From positions 1 to 43,496 of the forward strand of contig CAYYGL010000014.1 in assembly GCA_964471235.1 (NCBI GenBank): 43,496 nucleotides of DNA, given 5' to 3'. Made by a program: the position numbers and the translations under genes. Every line of letters starts with the position of its first letter. Within the stretch, counting starts at the first letter, position 1. This document shows positions 24,982-34,652 of the stretch, piece by piece. This DNA comes from CAYYGL01 sp964471235 (GTDB taxonomy: Bacteria > Calditrichota > Calditrichia > RBG-13-44-9 > J075). The notes beneath the pieces were generated by a model. The model searched no databases. It saw only the letters and a program-made list of their open reading frames with translations, and had not been told where the DNA came from.

Positions 24982-25323
24982 GGGACCGCCCTTTACTTAA
25001 TTTGATAACAAACTGTTTATCACAGCCAATGTAATTTGCAGTTTTAGAAATAACTTGAGAAGATGGATTTCACAAATTGAAAAATATTTTATTAAAAAAT
25101 ATCCCTCCCGGTTACCGGCAATTCGGAAGGTTGTTCGATGAGAGAGAAGGTATTATCGACCAAAAAGCCGGGGAAATAACCCTTTCGGAGAATAAACCCG
25201 GAGGGAAATGTGCAACAGGAATGGGGTAAACGAAACGCTGCCCCAGCCGGAAATGGGAACAAAATTGGTAATTGAACGTGTTTAGTTTCATTCGCTTGCG
25301 TTCATAAGGGGTGACATTTAGCA
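24982..25323. other. intergenic region between divergent genes
   Basis: No gene is seen. The region separates the STAND gene from the peroxiredoxin-like gene and must hold the promoter of the former. An imperfect palindrome GATAACAAACTGTTTATC lies at about 25004-25021, 23 bases upstream of the STAND start, and could be an operator; this is only a guess. An A/T-rich tract follows at about 25075-25105. Confidence 0.35.
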
Positions 25324-25352
25324 TTGACATCTTTCGGAAAATTGCTTACACT
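25324..25352 (+). promoter_or_regulatory. sigma-70-like promoter for the thioredoxin-fold operon
   Basis: A perfect -35 box TTGACA (25324-25329) is followed by a 17-base spacer and TACACT (25347-25352), which matches TATAAT at four of six positions. An A/T-rich TTATTATAAATAA follows. Transcription would start near 25359, giving a short leader with AGGAG before the ATG at 25381. Confidence 0.5.
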
Positions 25353-25380
25353 TATTATAAATAATTCAAGGAGTTATCCC

Positions 25381-25959
25381 ATGCAAAAGATTCATATAGC
25401 CATTATTTTGATGTCGTTTTTGGTAATGTCTGTTTTTGGCGGTGCACTGTCTCCGGGGGATCGGGTAAACGATTTCCGTCTAAAAGATTACAACGGCAAA
25501 GTTCATGCGCTATCCGCCTATAAAGACAAAGCGGCAATCGTGATTATTTTTGTTTCCACCCGCTGCCCGGTCTCCAACGCTTATAATAAACGGATGGAAG
25601 CCTTGTATGAGGAATATTCTGCCAAAAATGTGGCATTTCTGGGTATCAATTCCAACCGCAAGGAACCCCCGGCAGAAATTCGTCAACATGCTCAGAAACA
25701 CGGTTTAAAATTCACCATTCTGAAGGATGACAACAACGTCATTGCAGACCAATTCGGTGCCACAGTAACCCCCGAAGTGTTTGTTCTGAGTAAAGACCTG
25801 ACCGTATTGTACCATGGGCGGATTGACGATTCTCAGCGACCGGCAAATGTTAAACGGCGTGATTTACGAAAGACCCTCGATGAGATTCTATCGGGCAAAG
25901 AACTAACCCACCCGGAAACCAAAGCCTTTGGATGCAGCATTAAACGGATTCGCCGGTGA
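25381..25959 (+). CDS. exported peroxiredoxin-like (AhpC/TSA, PRX_like1) protein
   Basis: This is a 192-residue protein with an N-terminal signal peptide (about 1-20). A redoxin domain has the reactive cysteine in STRCPVSNAY (Cys62), the cis-proline segment TVTPEVFVL and the motif YHGRIDD. A second cysteine near the C-terminus (GCSIKR, Cys185) is typical of the PRX_like1 group (established for that family as I recall it). It probably reduces peroxides or handles thiol exchange in the periplasm. The start ATG at 25381 has AGGAG seven bases upstream; longer starts lie within the promoter. Its stop overlaps the start of the next thioredoxin-like gene by four bases (GTGA), so the two are made together and probably cooperate. 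Confidence 0.9.
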   Translation: MQKIHIAIILMSFLVMSVFGGALSPGDRVNDFRLKDYNGKVHALSAYKDKAAIVIIFVSTRCPVSNAYNKRMEALYEEYSAKNVAFLGINSNRKEPPAEIRQHAQKHGLKFTILKDDNNVIADQFGATVTPEVFVLSKDLTVLYHGRIDDSQRPANVKRRDLRKTLDEILSGKELTHPETKAFGCSIKRIRR

Positions 25960-26447
25960 GAAAGCAAATTCTATTGTTCCCGATGATGTTTCTTCTTTTA
26001 ATCGGATGCCGGACCCCCTCCCCTCTCGTTGTTAAACCGATTGATGAGCAACAATTTCAGCAATTGGTTCAACAGCGGGCGGGGAAAATTTTAGTAGTGA
26101 ACATCTGGGCAACCTGGTGTGCCCCGTGCCGGGAAGAATTTCCGGAGCTGGTGCGGTTAGCCGATTTTTATCACTCGAAAAGCGTGGAGTTTGTAGGTAT
26201 CAGTGTGGATTTCCCTGATGAAATCAGTGCAAAGATTCTCCCCTTTCTTAAAGCCAATCATGCGAATTTTGCCAATTATGTGAAAGCCGTTTCTGATGAT
26301 GAGGAATTTATCAATATCATTAATCGGAAGTGGAGTGGAGCCTTGCCGGCAACCGCAGTTTATGATATGGAGGGCAAACAACGCTATTTTAAATTCGGGA
26401 AAATCAATCCTGCAGTTTTAAAAAAACAAATAGATGCTCTATTGTAA
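25956..26447 (+). CDS. TlpA/ResA-type thioredoxin-like lipoprotein
   Basis: The product is 163 residues. The GTG start overlaps the stop of the preceding gene. The signal peptide ends in lipobox LLIGC (Cys18), so the protein is anchored to a membrane by lipid. The thioredoxin fold carries the active site WATWCAPCREEF with Cys55 and Cys58, and the cis-proline in ALPATAVYD. Such proteins reduce periplasmic disulfides, for example in cytochrome c maturation or as a reductant for peroxiredoxins. The neighbour suggests the latter. A mobile repeat starts 5 bases after its stop. Confidence 0.92.
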   Translation: MRKQILLFPMMFLLLIGCRTPSPLVVKPIDEQQFQQLVQQRAGKILVVNIWATWCAPCREEFPELVRLADFYHSKSVEFVGISVDFPDEISAKILPFLKANHANFANYVKAVSDDEEFINIINRKWSGALPATAVYDMEGKQRYFKFGKINPAVLKKQIDALL

Positions 26448-26452
26448 TTTTC

Positions 26453-26647
26453 GTAACTACTCAGGTTGTTATACCGCAACGAACGCAACGTTCGCAACGA
26501 ACAGATGTTTATTTCTTTCATGTTGCGGCTGCCGTCGCGTATCCGCCGGGATCATTGCGGTAAAGAAATAGTTTTGATGACAAAAACAGATTTCCACAGG
26601 AACCCTTGCTTATCTACGTCCGAAATAGCTATTACCCGAGTAGTTAC
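26453..26647. mobile_element. IS66-type non-autonomous repeat (MITE-like), second full copy
   Basis: This 195-bp element starts GTAACTACTCAGGT and ends ACCCGAGTAGTTAC; the ends pair at 13 of 14 positions. The flanks TAATTTTC (26445-26452) and CATTTTTC (26648-26655) agree at six of eight, a worn target duplication. It is the inverted counterpart of 5406-5596, with long shared blocks such as AAATCTGTTTTTGTCATC (complement) and CGAACGCAACGTTCGCAACG. It fills nearly the whole gap between two convergent genes, 5 bases from one stop and 10 from the other, so it may supply 3' ends to both transcripts. No coding frame is inside. Confidence 0.85.
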
Positions 26648-26657
26648 CATTTTTCTT

Positions 26658-27803
26658 TTATCCAATAGATCCGATGAACAACTCCACTGGAATCCCCCCA
26701 TTCTCCCAATGCAGCCGTTTTTGAAACCGAAATCCGGTTTGCTTTGCCAGCGCCCTGGAATGACATAACATGGCAATGTGCCAACCGGAGAAGCGTTCCC
26801 GAGCAACCTGTCCCAACCGGGCATAGAGATTGCGCAAATTCTTTTTCGACGCAGTTCGCAGGCCGTAGGGTGGATTGGTGACGATCCAACCGGTTCCGCC
26901 CGGTGCAGTAAGTTCCGAAACATTTCGGCAAAGAAATTGAATCCGCTCTGCCACCCCGGCTCGGTTGGCATTGGCAACAGCCGCCTCAATTGCTCCCGCA
27001 TCTCGATCCGAACCGATGATGGTAGCCATTTCCGCTAACTCTTTCTTTTCCGCCTCCTGGCGCAACGCCTCCCAGGTCTCTTCCTCAAATATTCCCCACT
27101 TCATAAACGCAAAAGAACGCTTGATGCCCGGGGCAATTTGCCGCGTCATCAGGGCGGCTTCGATGGGAATGACGCCGGAACCACAAAAAGGGTCCACCAG
27201 GGGTGAAACTCCATCCCACCCGGACGCCAACATCATGGCAGCCGCCAACGATTCCCTCAAGGGCGCTTTCCCGATTGCCTGCCGATAGCCACGCCGGTAG
27301 AGCGCCGCCCCGGAGCTATCCACACTCACCGTGCACAAATTCCGCAAAATCCGAATCCCAATCAGTTGAGGTGGATTGGATTGCTCCAGCGTACGCTCCG
27401 GCAACAGCCGGGGTGTGGTTCCGAGGCAATCCCCGATACCGTTTACCACCCGCTCAGCCACGGCAGCGGAATGATAAAGGCGCGATTTATGACAGGAAAC
27501 CCGCAGCACAACCGGGTCATCAGGTTGCAAAAAATTCTCCCAGGGAAGTTTCTTTATTTTCCGCCGCAATTCCGCAAAACCGACCGCATAAAATTGGCCC
27601 AGGCGAATTAGAACCCGGGTGGCTGTTCTCAGGTAGAGATTCGCGCGCATCATATCAATCAGATGCCCTTCAAATTCAATGCCGCCCCGTTCCAGACGAA
27701 ATCTGTTTTCAGATAACAGATGCAGCGATTCTAATTCCTGCTTTAGAAACGGCTCTACTCCCGGGGCGCAAATTATAAATAAACGCTGTAATTTATGACC
27801 CAT
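26658..27803 (-). CDS. THUMP-domain RNA N2-guanine methyltransferase, RlmL/RlmKL N-terminal type
   Basis: The product is 381 residues. An N-terminal ferredoxin-like and THUMP region (about 1-165) binds RNA. The C-terminal methyltransferase has the S-adenosylmethionine loop DPFCGSG (204-210) and the amino-methylating motif NPPYG (310-314). This matches the group containing the N-terminal half of Escherichia coli RlmL, which makes m2G in 23S rRNA. A tRNA target (Trm14/TrmN-like) cannot be excluded. The RlmK half is absent. The start is ATG at 27803, without a clear ribosome binding site; GTG at 27815 is in frame. It is a single gene convergent with the thioredoxin-like gene. Confidence 0.88.
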   Translation of the reverse strand: MGHKLQRLFIICAPGVEPFLKQELESLHLLSENRFRLERGGIEFEGHLIDMMRANLYLRTATRVLIRLGQFYAVGFAELRRKIKKLPWENFLQPDDPVVLRVSCHKSRLYHSAAVAERVVNGIGDCLGTTPRLLPERTLEQSNPPQLIGIRILRNLCTVSVDSSGAALYRRGYRQAIGKAPLRESLAAAMMLASGWDGVSPLVDPFCGSGVIPIEAALMTRQIAPGIKRSFAFMKWGIFEEETWEALRQEAEKKELAEMATIIGSDRDAGAIEAAVANANRAGVAERIQFLCRNVSELTAPGGTGWIVTNPPYGLRTASKKNLRNLYARLGQVARERFSGWHIAMLCHSRALAKQTGFRFQKRLHWENGGIPVELFIGSIG

Positions 27804-27845
27804 TTGTTTAACCACTCAGGCTGATGAGCACTCTGGAAGTCTTAT

Positions 27846-27881
27846 AAAAAAACACCCGCGAAGAATAACTCTCCGCGGGTG
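27846..27881 (-). terminator. intrinsic terminator after susCD
   Basis: On the minus strand CACCCGCGGAGAG and CTTCGCGGGTG form a hairpin with an 8-bp G/C-rich stem (27853-27881), followed directly by seven T residues (27846-27852). It lies 62 bases after the susD stop and before the rlmL-like gene, fitting the end of the susC-susD transcript. Confidence 0.85.
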
Positions 27882-27943
27882 AATGTATTGAAAGATATGC
27901 TATCAGGCAATGTCTAAAAACGCATTGTCTGACCTACTCCGGC

Positions 27944-29257
27944 TTAACCGCTTTCCGGCAGTTCCGTTTCCGGCCGAGGCATCTTGTCTAACACCACATC
28001 ATCCGGTCGGTCGGTCGGCAATTGATCCAATCGATTGTAGCGCCGCATATCCACCCAGCGATGCCCTTCCATAAACAAAGAATAGCGTCGTTCATGGAGC
28101 AGTTGGTCTATAGCGCTTGCCTGGTCGGTTAAGGTGACACTTGCCAGACCGGCAGCATTGCGCACCACATTAATATCCGCTTCAGCAGTACTCAGGTTTC
28201 CGAGTTGAATATTGGCTTCCGCCCGCAGGAGGAGCAGTTCCTCGTTGCGGATAATCGGAAAGGGATCAGTAGACCCACCGGTGATGGTGACGCCCATGGT
28301 ACTGGACAGGTTATCAAATTTCGTGGTATCCGGTACACCGTTCTCATCCAGATCCCGAACGACAACCTTTGTAGCAAACCGCATATCACCGGGTTCGGCA
28401 TCGGTTTGAAAAGAGGGGTGAGCCATCAATTTGACGAACGGAGCTGAGGGATTCTCAAAAATTTCATTGGTTTGGTCACCCAGGCTGGTTCCATAGATAT
28501 GATAAACGCCTTTATTCATGGGAGCGGTTGGATCGATAAACGAGCCGGCAAGGGCATCCAACACTCCCTGCCAGTCTTGCGTATAAGCCGCCACCCGGGC
28601 ACGGAGAGCACGGTTAAACTGGGCAAATGTCGCCGGGGTGTTAAAGCCGTCGAAGCCGCTGGAGAGGGAAAAACTGAAACTTCCCCCCGCCTGAGCCAGG
28701 TCGGAATTGCCTTCATCCAACAGACGTATAATTTCATTAAATGATTCCGTCTTGGATGCAAAGGGAACCGTAATATCATCGGACTGAATAATCTTGATTC
28801 CGTTTGTATCCATATAGTTCAGATTCAGCAGCAACTGGTAGGCTTTAATGGTTTTGGCAAAACCGTTTAAACCAGCCGCATCAGCACCGGAACGGTTTGC
28901 GGCGCGTTTTAAAAGTTCATTACAAACTCGTACCACCGAATATCTCCCATTCCAGGGACGCTCAACTAAAAAGCCGCCCGGGTCCGGGGTGCCGCGTAAT
29001 AAATTTCCGGTATAGCGGGGATCAGCCGGTTCAAAGTAATACACTTCTCGCCCCAGGGAACCGACCACCCGCAGGTAAATGGCATAATCCACCCGCATAC
29101 CCGCCTCGGCGCCGGTTACCAATTGCTGATCCGGCACATCCTCCACCACGGGCGCATTGGGATTGGGAAAATCCAGATCATGACATCCGCTCAGTATGAT
29201 GAATAGCAATATCACCATACCCGGGACGAATGTTCGATAAACGATTTGTTTCTTCAT
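27944..29257 (-). CDS. SusD/RagB-family outer-membrane nutrient-binding lipoprotein
   Basis: This is a 437-residue lipoprotein with lipobox ILSGC (Cys25). The body shows SusD features: the N-terminal helical segment after DFPNPNAP, the TPR-like helices, and the C-terminal block R-N-E-E-L-L-L-L-R-A-E-A (SusD/RagB domain) followed by LLHERRYSLFMEGHRWVDMRRYN. It works as the surface lid over the SusC channel, capturing substrate. At this length it is shorter than many SusD proteins. The substrate is unknown because no glycoside hydrolase or peptidase is adjacent. The start at 29257 has AAAGGAAA upstream; an in-frame ATG at 29278 directly follows the susC stop and is possible. Confidence 0.92.
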   Translation of the reverse strand: MKKQIVYRTFVPGMVILLFIILSGCHDLDFPNPNAPVVEDVPDQQLVTGAEAGMRVDYAIYLRVVGSLGREVYYFEPADPRYTGNLLRGTPDPGGFLVERPWNGRYSVVRVCNELLKRAANRSGADAAGLNGFAKTIKAYQLLLNLNYMDTNGIKIIQSDDITVPFASKTESFNEIIRLLDEGNSDLAQAGGSFSFSLSSGFDGFNTPATFAQFNRALRARVAAYTQDWQGVLDALAGSFIDPTAPMNKGVYHIYGTSLGDQTNEIFENPSAPFVKLMAHPSFQTDAEPGDMRFATKVVVRDLDENGVPDTTKFDNLSSTMGVTITGGSTDPFPIIRNEELLLLRAEANIQLGNLSTAEADINVVRNAAGLASVTLTDQASAIDQLLHERRYSLFMEGHRWVDMRRYNRLDQLPTDRPDDVVLDKMPRPETELPESG

Positions 29258-29280
29258 ATTCAGGTTTCCTTTCTTCATGT

Positions 29281-32226
29281 TTACAGACCAAAGGATACAT
29301 TAAAATAGAAACTACGAGAAGAGGGGTAGGGAATGGTATCTACCGAGCGACCAATCGGCACACTGCCGAACTGGCTCACTTCCGGGTCATAACCGGTATA
29401 ATTGGTAATCATGAACAGATTGCGACCCGATACCCCGATCTTTAAATAATCCACCGTATTCCCAAAGAAGCTCTTTAGAGCATTACGATGAAACATGTAA
29501 TAAATGTATGCTTCCCGCAGTTTCAAATAGGAGCCATCCTCAATGTACGGAGAAGTTTTGGTTCCCAACAGCCCCAACCGTTCTTGCGCAGCACCCGTAT
29601 CATAATCTTCTGTGGTACCGCCAAGGTCGGTAATTAATTTCCCGAGGTTAATCACCTCTCCGCCATTCTTCCAATGGAGGTGAAACCCAAAGGAGAGGTT
29701 CCCAAATTTGAAGTGGTTGTTAAACCCCATTTCAAAATCAGGGGTTTCATCCCCCAATTTGACAAAGGAACCGTCCGGATTCCGTTCCGCTCCAACAATG
29801 GAAGTGGGTGACCAGCCGACCTGAATTCGATAGGTACCTAAGAAAGTGGCAAACCCACCGATATTGAAGGGATCGATTGCCAATTCCGTAATTTCGGAAC
29901 TGGTTTTGTAAAAACTGACACGGGAGGTCCATTGCAGTTTTTTACGATGAATGGGGTTCACCCCTAATCCCACTTCAACGCCCTGGGTTCGCATTTTACC
30001 GCCGTTAATAAATTCTTCTGTGAACCCGGAAGATGGGGGCAGGGATGGAATTAAAATCAGGTCGCTGATATTTTGATGGTAATAGGTAAATTCCAAAGAA
30101 GCGCGACCATTATATAACATTGCATCAAACCCGGTTTCAATTTCTTTGGTGCGTTCCGGTTTGATGTTGGGATTTCCCCGTCGGCGGTCAAATAATACAC
30201 CACTGGTTCCCCCGATATTGCGCGGTACTAGGGAAATGTATTTGGCATCCGGGGGCGGAGAATTACCGGTTTCTCCGTAAGCGACCCGCACTTTAAACTC
30301 ATTGGCAAAGGATTTTAATCCTTCCCAGAAGTTAAACTGGGATAACCGCAAAGAGGCAGAAGCCTTGGGATAGAGAAAGAATTTATCGGTATTGCCATGA
30401 GCACTGCTGGCATCGCCACGAACGCCACCGGTAAGGAAGAGTTTTCCTTTCAAATCTATTTCTTCCTGGGCATAAAAACCGCGGTCATACTTTTTCTGTC
30501 GATCCTGAAACACATTGATAGAGCCAGCCTGATCCACATTGGTCTGGGTCACGGTCACTGCCCGGGCATCTACCAGGGTGTTATTCAGATTATGATTTTC
30601 GAACTGAAATCCGGCTGAAGTTCGAAAGATTACTCCTCCTCGTGAACCGTATAAATAAGCGAGATTCAAATAGAGGTTCGAGTTCAGATTGCGGGTTTCC
30701 CCGTCCAGGGAATGGCCGGGTTGATCGCTGTTGCGTTCAAACTGCAATTCCGGGGGAGAATACACCATATTGAACTGGGAATAATAATCGAACCCGCTTT
30801 GGAGTATAAAATCCAGATTCTGGGTTGGGGTGCGAAACAGGTTTAACCGGATACGTGACGATCCGACCATCCGGTAAACCGTTTCTTTGTTAACGAACAC
30901 ATCCCGGGTATGAACCGGATTAGAAGGATTAAACGGATGGTCCGGATAGACGCCGTTTTTAGGCCGTAAATCCAGGAAACTGGGAGTGAATGCCAACGAA
31001 AACCCGAAGGTGGTGTTGGTATTGTCATTCCCGGTAATGCCCCGGTCGGCTTCGGTTCGGATGACATTGGTGAACACATCAATCGAGAGGCGCTCCCCAA
31101 ACTTATGAGTGACCTGCACATTTCCGGACATCCGCTGATAACCGGTGCGTTTGATAATGCCATTTTCATCCTGGAATAGCCCTGAGATGTAAAAGGTGGT
31201 TTTGGGCGTTCCACCGCGAATACTTACTGAACTTAAAGAAAGGAGCCCCTTTTCCCCATACATCACATCTTCTTGATCGATGAATTTACCACCGTTTTGT
31301 TCAAACAACGCCTTTCCTTCGGGACCATACTGTGCTTCGGCGGTTTCGGCTGTAAAATGTCGGGTGCCAATTTTGTGCAGAATGCTGTTAAACCCGAGCT
31401 GTTGGGTAACATCGATACGGGTTCTTCCGGGACGCCCCCGGCGGGTGGTAATAATTACCACACCGTTAGAAGCTTTCGAGCCGTAAATTGCAGCAGCACT
31501 GGCACCTTTTAACACTTCCACCTTTTCGATGTCTGACGGGTTAATATCGGCAATCCGGTTCACCGGCTGCCCCTGAGGCCGACTACTCCCGGCACCGGCA
31601 GCCTTGGTTACCAGGTCTATCCCCGATTGAATGGCATCATTACTTACGATAACACCATCCACCACATACAGCGGAGAACTGTTGCCGACAATAGTGGAAA
31701 CGCCTCGCAAGTTTACGTTTATACCTCCACCCGGCGCCCCGGTGTTCTGACTGACCGATACACCTGGGAATTTACCGCTTAAAGCAGATTCTACAGATTG
31801 GGTGGGCGCCGGTAACAACTCTTCGGCAGACAGGGTAGCGACGGCATTCGCCAGGTTCTCCCGTTTGACCGATGTTGCCAGACCGGTGACCACTTCCTCG
31901 GAACCCTTCAGCACATCTTCCGGCATCCGAATAATCAAATTCTGGGTGCTGGAATTCACCTTAACCTCCTGGGTTTTATATCCCAAAAAGGTCACCACCA
32001 GGGTCGCCTGAGTCATACCCGGCACTTTTAACTCAAATTTCCCATCCAAATCGGTAGCAGTGCCGATATTCATACCTTTTACAACGACTTCTGCGCCCGG
32101 TAACGACTCCCCGGTTTCATCACTGATGACTGAACCGGAAATCACCAATTCCTGGGCAAAGATGCTTGATACCATCAATAGCAACACAAGTACTATCGCG
32201 TATCCTTTGCGGATCAGTGTATTCAT
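29281..32226 (-). CDS. SusC/RagA-family TonB-dependent outer-membrane receptor
   Basis: This 981-residue protein has a signal peptide (cleavage likely after IFA, about residue 24). A carboxypeptidase-regulatory-like domain (about 28-105: GSVISDETGESLPGAEV) is followed by the plug with LSAEELLPAPTQSVESALSG and the SusC motif SPLYVVDGVIV, and a long beta-barrel ending in the aromatic FYFNVSFGL. It imports large ligands using TonB energy, with the SusD lipoprotein encoded 23 bases downstream. The start ATG at 32226 has GGAG five bases upstream. The 14 bases CTCCTATCAGTTAA just upstream (32232-32245, plus-strand reading) recur before the second TonB-dependent receptor gene. Confidence 0.95.
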   Translation of the reverse strand: MNTLIRKGYAIVLVLLLMVSSIFAQELVISGSVISDETGESLPGAEVVVKGMNIGTATDLDGKFELKVPGMTQATLVVTFLGYKTQEVKVNSSTQNLIIRMPEDVLKGSEEVVTGLATSVKRENLANAVATLSAEELLPAPTQSVESALSGKFPGVSVSQNTGAPGGGINVNLRGVSTIVGNSSPLYVVDGVIVSNDAIQSGIDLVTKAAGAGSSRPQGQPVNRIADINPSDIEKVEVLKGASAAAIYGSKASNGVVIITTRRGRPGRTRIDVTQQLGFNSILHKIGTRHFTAETAEAQYGPEGKALFEQNGGKFIDQEDVMYGEKGLLSLSSVSIRGGTPKTTFYISGLFQDENGIIKRTGYQRMSGNVQVTHKFGERLSIDVFTNVIRTEADRGITGNDNTNTTFGFSLAFTPSFLDLRPKNGVYPDHPFNPSNPVHTRDVFVNKETVYRMVGSSRIRLNLFRTPTQNLDFILQSGFDYYSQFNMVYSPPELQFERNSDQPGHSLDGETRNLNSNLYLNLAYLYGSRGGVIFRTSAGFQFENHNLNNTLVDARAVTVTQTNVDQAGSINVFQDRQKKYDRGFYAQEEIDLKGKLFLTGGVRGDASSAHGNTDKFFLYPKASASLRLSQFNFWEGLKSFANEFKVRVAYGETGNSPPPDAKYISLVPRNIGGTSGVLFDRRRGNPNIKPERTKEIETGFDAMLYNGRASLEFTYYHQNISDLILIPSLPPSSGFTEEFINGGKMRTQGVEVGLGVNPIHRKKLQWTSRVSFYKTSSEITELAIDPFNIGGFATFLGTYRIQVGWSPTSIVGAERNPDGSFVKLGDETPDFEMGFNNHFKFGNLSFGFHLHWKNGGEVINLGKLITDLGGTTEDYDTGAAQERLGLLGTKTSPYIEDGSYLKLREAYIYYMFHRNALKSFFGNTVDYLKIGVSGRNLFMITNYTGYDPEVSQFGSVPIGRSVDTIPYPSSRSFYFNVSFGL

Positions 32227-33074
32227 ACTTTCTCCTATCAGTTAATTAGTCAGTAATCTTAAACAGATTTACGAAAAAAAGAAGATGAAATACGTTATCC
32301 TCCCTATGGTCCACGGGGAATCCGATGACAGCTAACAAACATCATCTTCCGTTTTCCCTGGTTTCCGGTTATATAGCCGGATGTACAGTTGGAATGATTC
32401 AATGATACCTCATTTATTAATCCAATATAGCCCACCCCGGTGAAGGTTCATCATTGCCAGTATCACTCACCGGGCAACATCCATGACGGACATAAGGTGA
32501 TGTTCTGTTTATGTTAGCAAATGATATTATTCATCTGGCTTCATTACATAAAAATTACTATAATCATATAGATTAAGCAATCTTACAAACTGCGAAAAAA
32601 AGCAAACTAAATCCGGTGTGATTTGGACAATTCATAGATAATAAATGGTAGGAACGTAAAGGTAATAATTTTAAAGTACATGTTCTAAGGTAGGGATAAG
32701 ACCTGGATGGATGTACATGATCAAGATGTTTTGCAAAAAATATAAAAAATTTAGATTGATAGGATTTCATCTTCAATACAATTGGTTAACCAGTTGAATT
32801 CACTTCGAAAGTATGCCCGATACGTAAACCACTTCGGAATAGCGAATAATTTACATTGGAAATAAATAAAATTTAGATTTCGTTAATGCCCAACCTGGTA
32901 AAAGTGCCCCCGGGGGCATGGAGGAAATTCACCGTTATGGGTTAATGTGAATTATTCATCTTCTCCCACTTAGTTGATTAGATACATTCACCGGCAGATA
33001 TAAACTCCATTTGATATTTATATAGAACCCACCAGGACATCTCAAGACAACTACCTCAATGTATTGACCGGATG
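32227..33074. other. 848-bp intergenic region upstream of susC
   Basis: No gene is convincing. It must contain the susC promoter. Features seen are the 14-base leader shared with the other receptor gene (32232-32245) and a perfect 14-bp palindrome TGCCCCCGGGGGCA at 32905-32918. That palindrome lies between susC and the end of the GWxTD gene and lacks a following T-run. The rest is A/T-rich and free of recognisable repeats. Confidence 0.5.
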
Positions 33075-34478
33075 TCATCGAATGTCCGTATTATAATTGG
33101 GATTACGCCGGAGCCAATCCTGAATTTGTTGATCCCAACCGGGATCAAACAATTCATCCCGGTAGGTAGAGGTAACCAATTTGTAATCGCCAAAGCCGCT
33201 TTCATCAACAAAGTAAAATGCGGAACCGCCTTCTAATTCATGATAATACCAGATTTCAAAAGGGCGGTAATCCGGACCATTGGGAAATCGTTCTATCCGG
33301 CTGGGCTTGCCATAAACGATGTAGATTCTTCCCCGGTCGCTTTTCCACCCGGCTCTATTGGCAAAACGATAATGTTGATTCGCATATTCCACCCGTTTAT
33401 AATACTCTTGCTGTAATCCTTTTCCTTCTTGCTCTCTGTCATACCAGAATTTAAACAGAAAATGGCGTTTCTTTTCCACACTGTCTAACGATTTATAAAT
33501 TTTTTGCATCTCTTTCGTGGTGATATAACGAGTCTGTTCAAACTTCTCATCAACTTCGGCTTCCGGCATACTAAAAAATGCACTATGGAGAAAAGCACTC
33601 ATCATATCTTTTTCCGACTCGGCAACAGGTCCTTTTTGATTCATCACATAAAAATTATCCCGGGTGAAAACCGAATAATCGGACGCTGAATCCGTGGCAA
33701 CAAAAACAAGGGTATATAATCCGGAATTGAGTTCTGAGATATCGAAGGAACCGCATTCTACCAGAGAATCATATTTCCGTTGACGGGTATATTTCTTTTG
33801 TTTATAGATATTTCCGCCGGCATCCATGATGGCTGCTTCCAAACTGAGGAGATCCCGGGGGTTATCCGAAATGGTGTTATATAATTCAATATAATAATAT
33901 ACTTCGGGGGTGTCTTCCCCATACATGTGCATGGGATTTGGATACACCTCCATGGTATTTTTATAAAACAATCCTTTGGTTTTGGGAGAATTTTGCACGA
34001 TGTTCGAGCACAGTTCCAGATCGCTTACGGTAATTTTATTGCTTGAGAAAGAAGTGGTGGTGAACTTGTAATCTACCGAGTCAATTCGTTCACCCTTTTC
34101 GTTGTTCAGCCGATACATTTTGACCCAATATTTCCCCGGGGGGAGCACGGTTTTAATGACGCTTCCCTTTACGGAGGCTTCATTCTCTTTCCCGGGAACA
34201 TGGTGAATGGATACCGTTAATGGGGAAGATGCCAACAAGGAATCCTTTTCCTGGTCATATAATTGAAATTCCAACCACACTTTTTCAAGCGGGGGTAAGC
34301 TATCGGAGGGTAACTCATATAAGAGGTAATAAATTTCCAGGTAAGTATTGGTCTGATCGTAGCGAAAACGAGCCACATCCAAATACATGCGGATATTCGA
34401 TGCCTGTACCACCAGGGGAGACAGCATCGCAATCATTATCCCGAGCAAAAGGAGCGATAAATTTGATCTGTAAAGCAT
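33075..34478 (-). CDS. GWxTD-domain exported protein
   Basis: The product is 467 residues from ATG 34478 (GGAGAGG six bases upstream). A signal peptide (about 1-26, ending VVQA) is followed by beta-rich Ig-like regions to about residue 290. The C-terminal domain carries FWYDREQEG, RVEYANQHYRFANRAGW and the signature GWKSDRGRIYIVYGKP, a variant of GWxTD with Lys-Ser in place of x-Thr. The domain is characteristic of Fibrobacteres-Chlorobi-group and related phyla; its function is not established. It is likely a periplasmic or surface protein. It is transcribed alone: a terminator-like hairpin separates it from the operon upstream. Confidence 0.88.
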   Translation of the reverse strand: MLYRSNLSLLLLGIMIAMLSPLVVQASNIRMYLDVARFRYDQTNTYLEIYYLLYELPSDSLPPLEKVWLEFQLYDQEKDSLLASSPLTVSIHHVPGKENEASVKGSVIKTVLPPGKYWVKMYRLNNEKGERIDSVDYKFTTTSFSSNKITVSDLELCSNIVQNSPKTKGLFYKNTMEVYPNPMHMYGEDTPEVYYYIELYNTISDNPRDLLSLEAAIMDAGGNIYKQKKYTRQRKYDSLVECGSFDISELNSGLYTLVFVATDSASDYSVFTRDNFYVMNQKGPVAESEKDMMSAFLHSAFFSMPEAEVDEKFEQTRYITTKEMQKIYKSLDSVEKKRHFLFKFWYDREQEGKGLQQEYYKRVEYANQHYRFANRAGWKSDRGRIYIVYGKPSRIERFPNGPDYRPFEIWYYHELEGGSAFYFVDESGFGDYKLVTSTYRDELFDPGWDQQIQDWLRRNPNYNTDIR

Positions 34479-34652
34479 GACTGACCTCTCCAATGACAAA
34501 AAATATTACTGCCGAAACTTATCGCTTCTAATTTACAAAATATTTTTTTTGATAGTTATTTTTTTAGCCATAAAGTCAAAGAAAGCACAGATTACCTTTA
34601 ACCGGATGCCCTCTTGGTCTTCATGGATATTGTTCCTCAGGGTTATAAATTT

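Noticed and set aside
27808..27820. TTAACCACTCAGG upstream of the methyltransferase gene as another repeat end
   Set aside because: It resembles the GTAACTACTCAGG terminus, but no matching right end or duplication is found in the following 150 bases.
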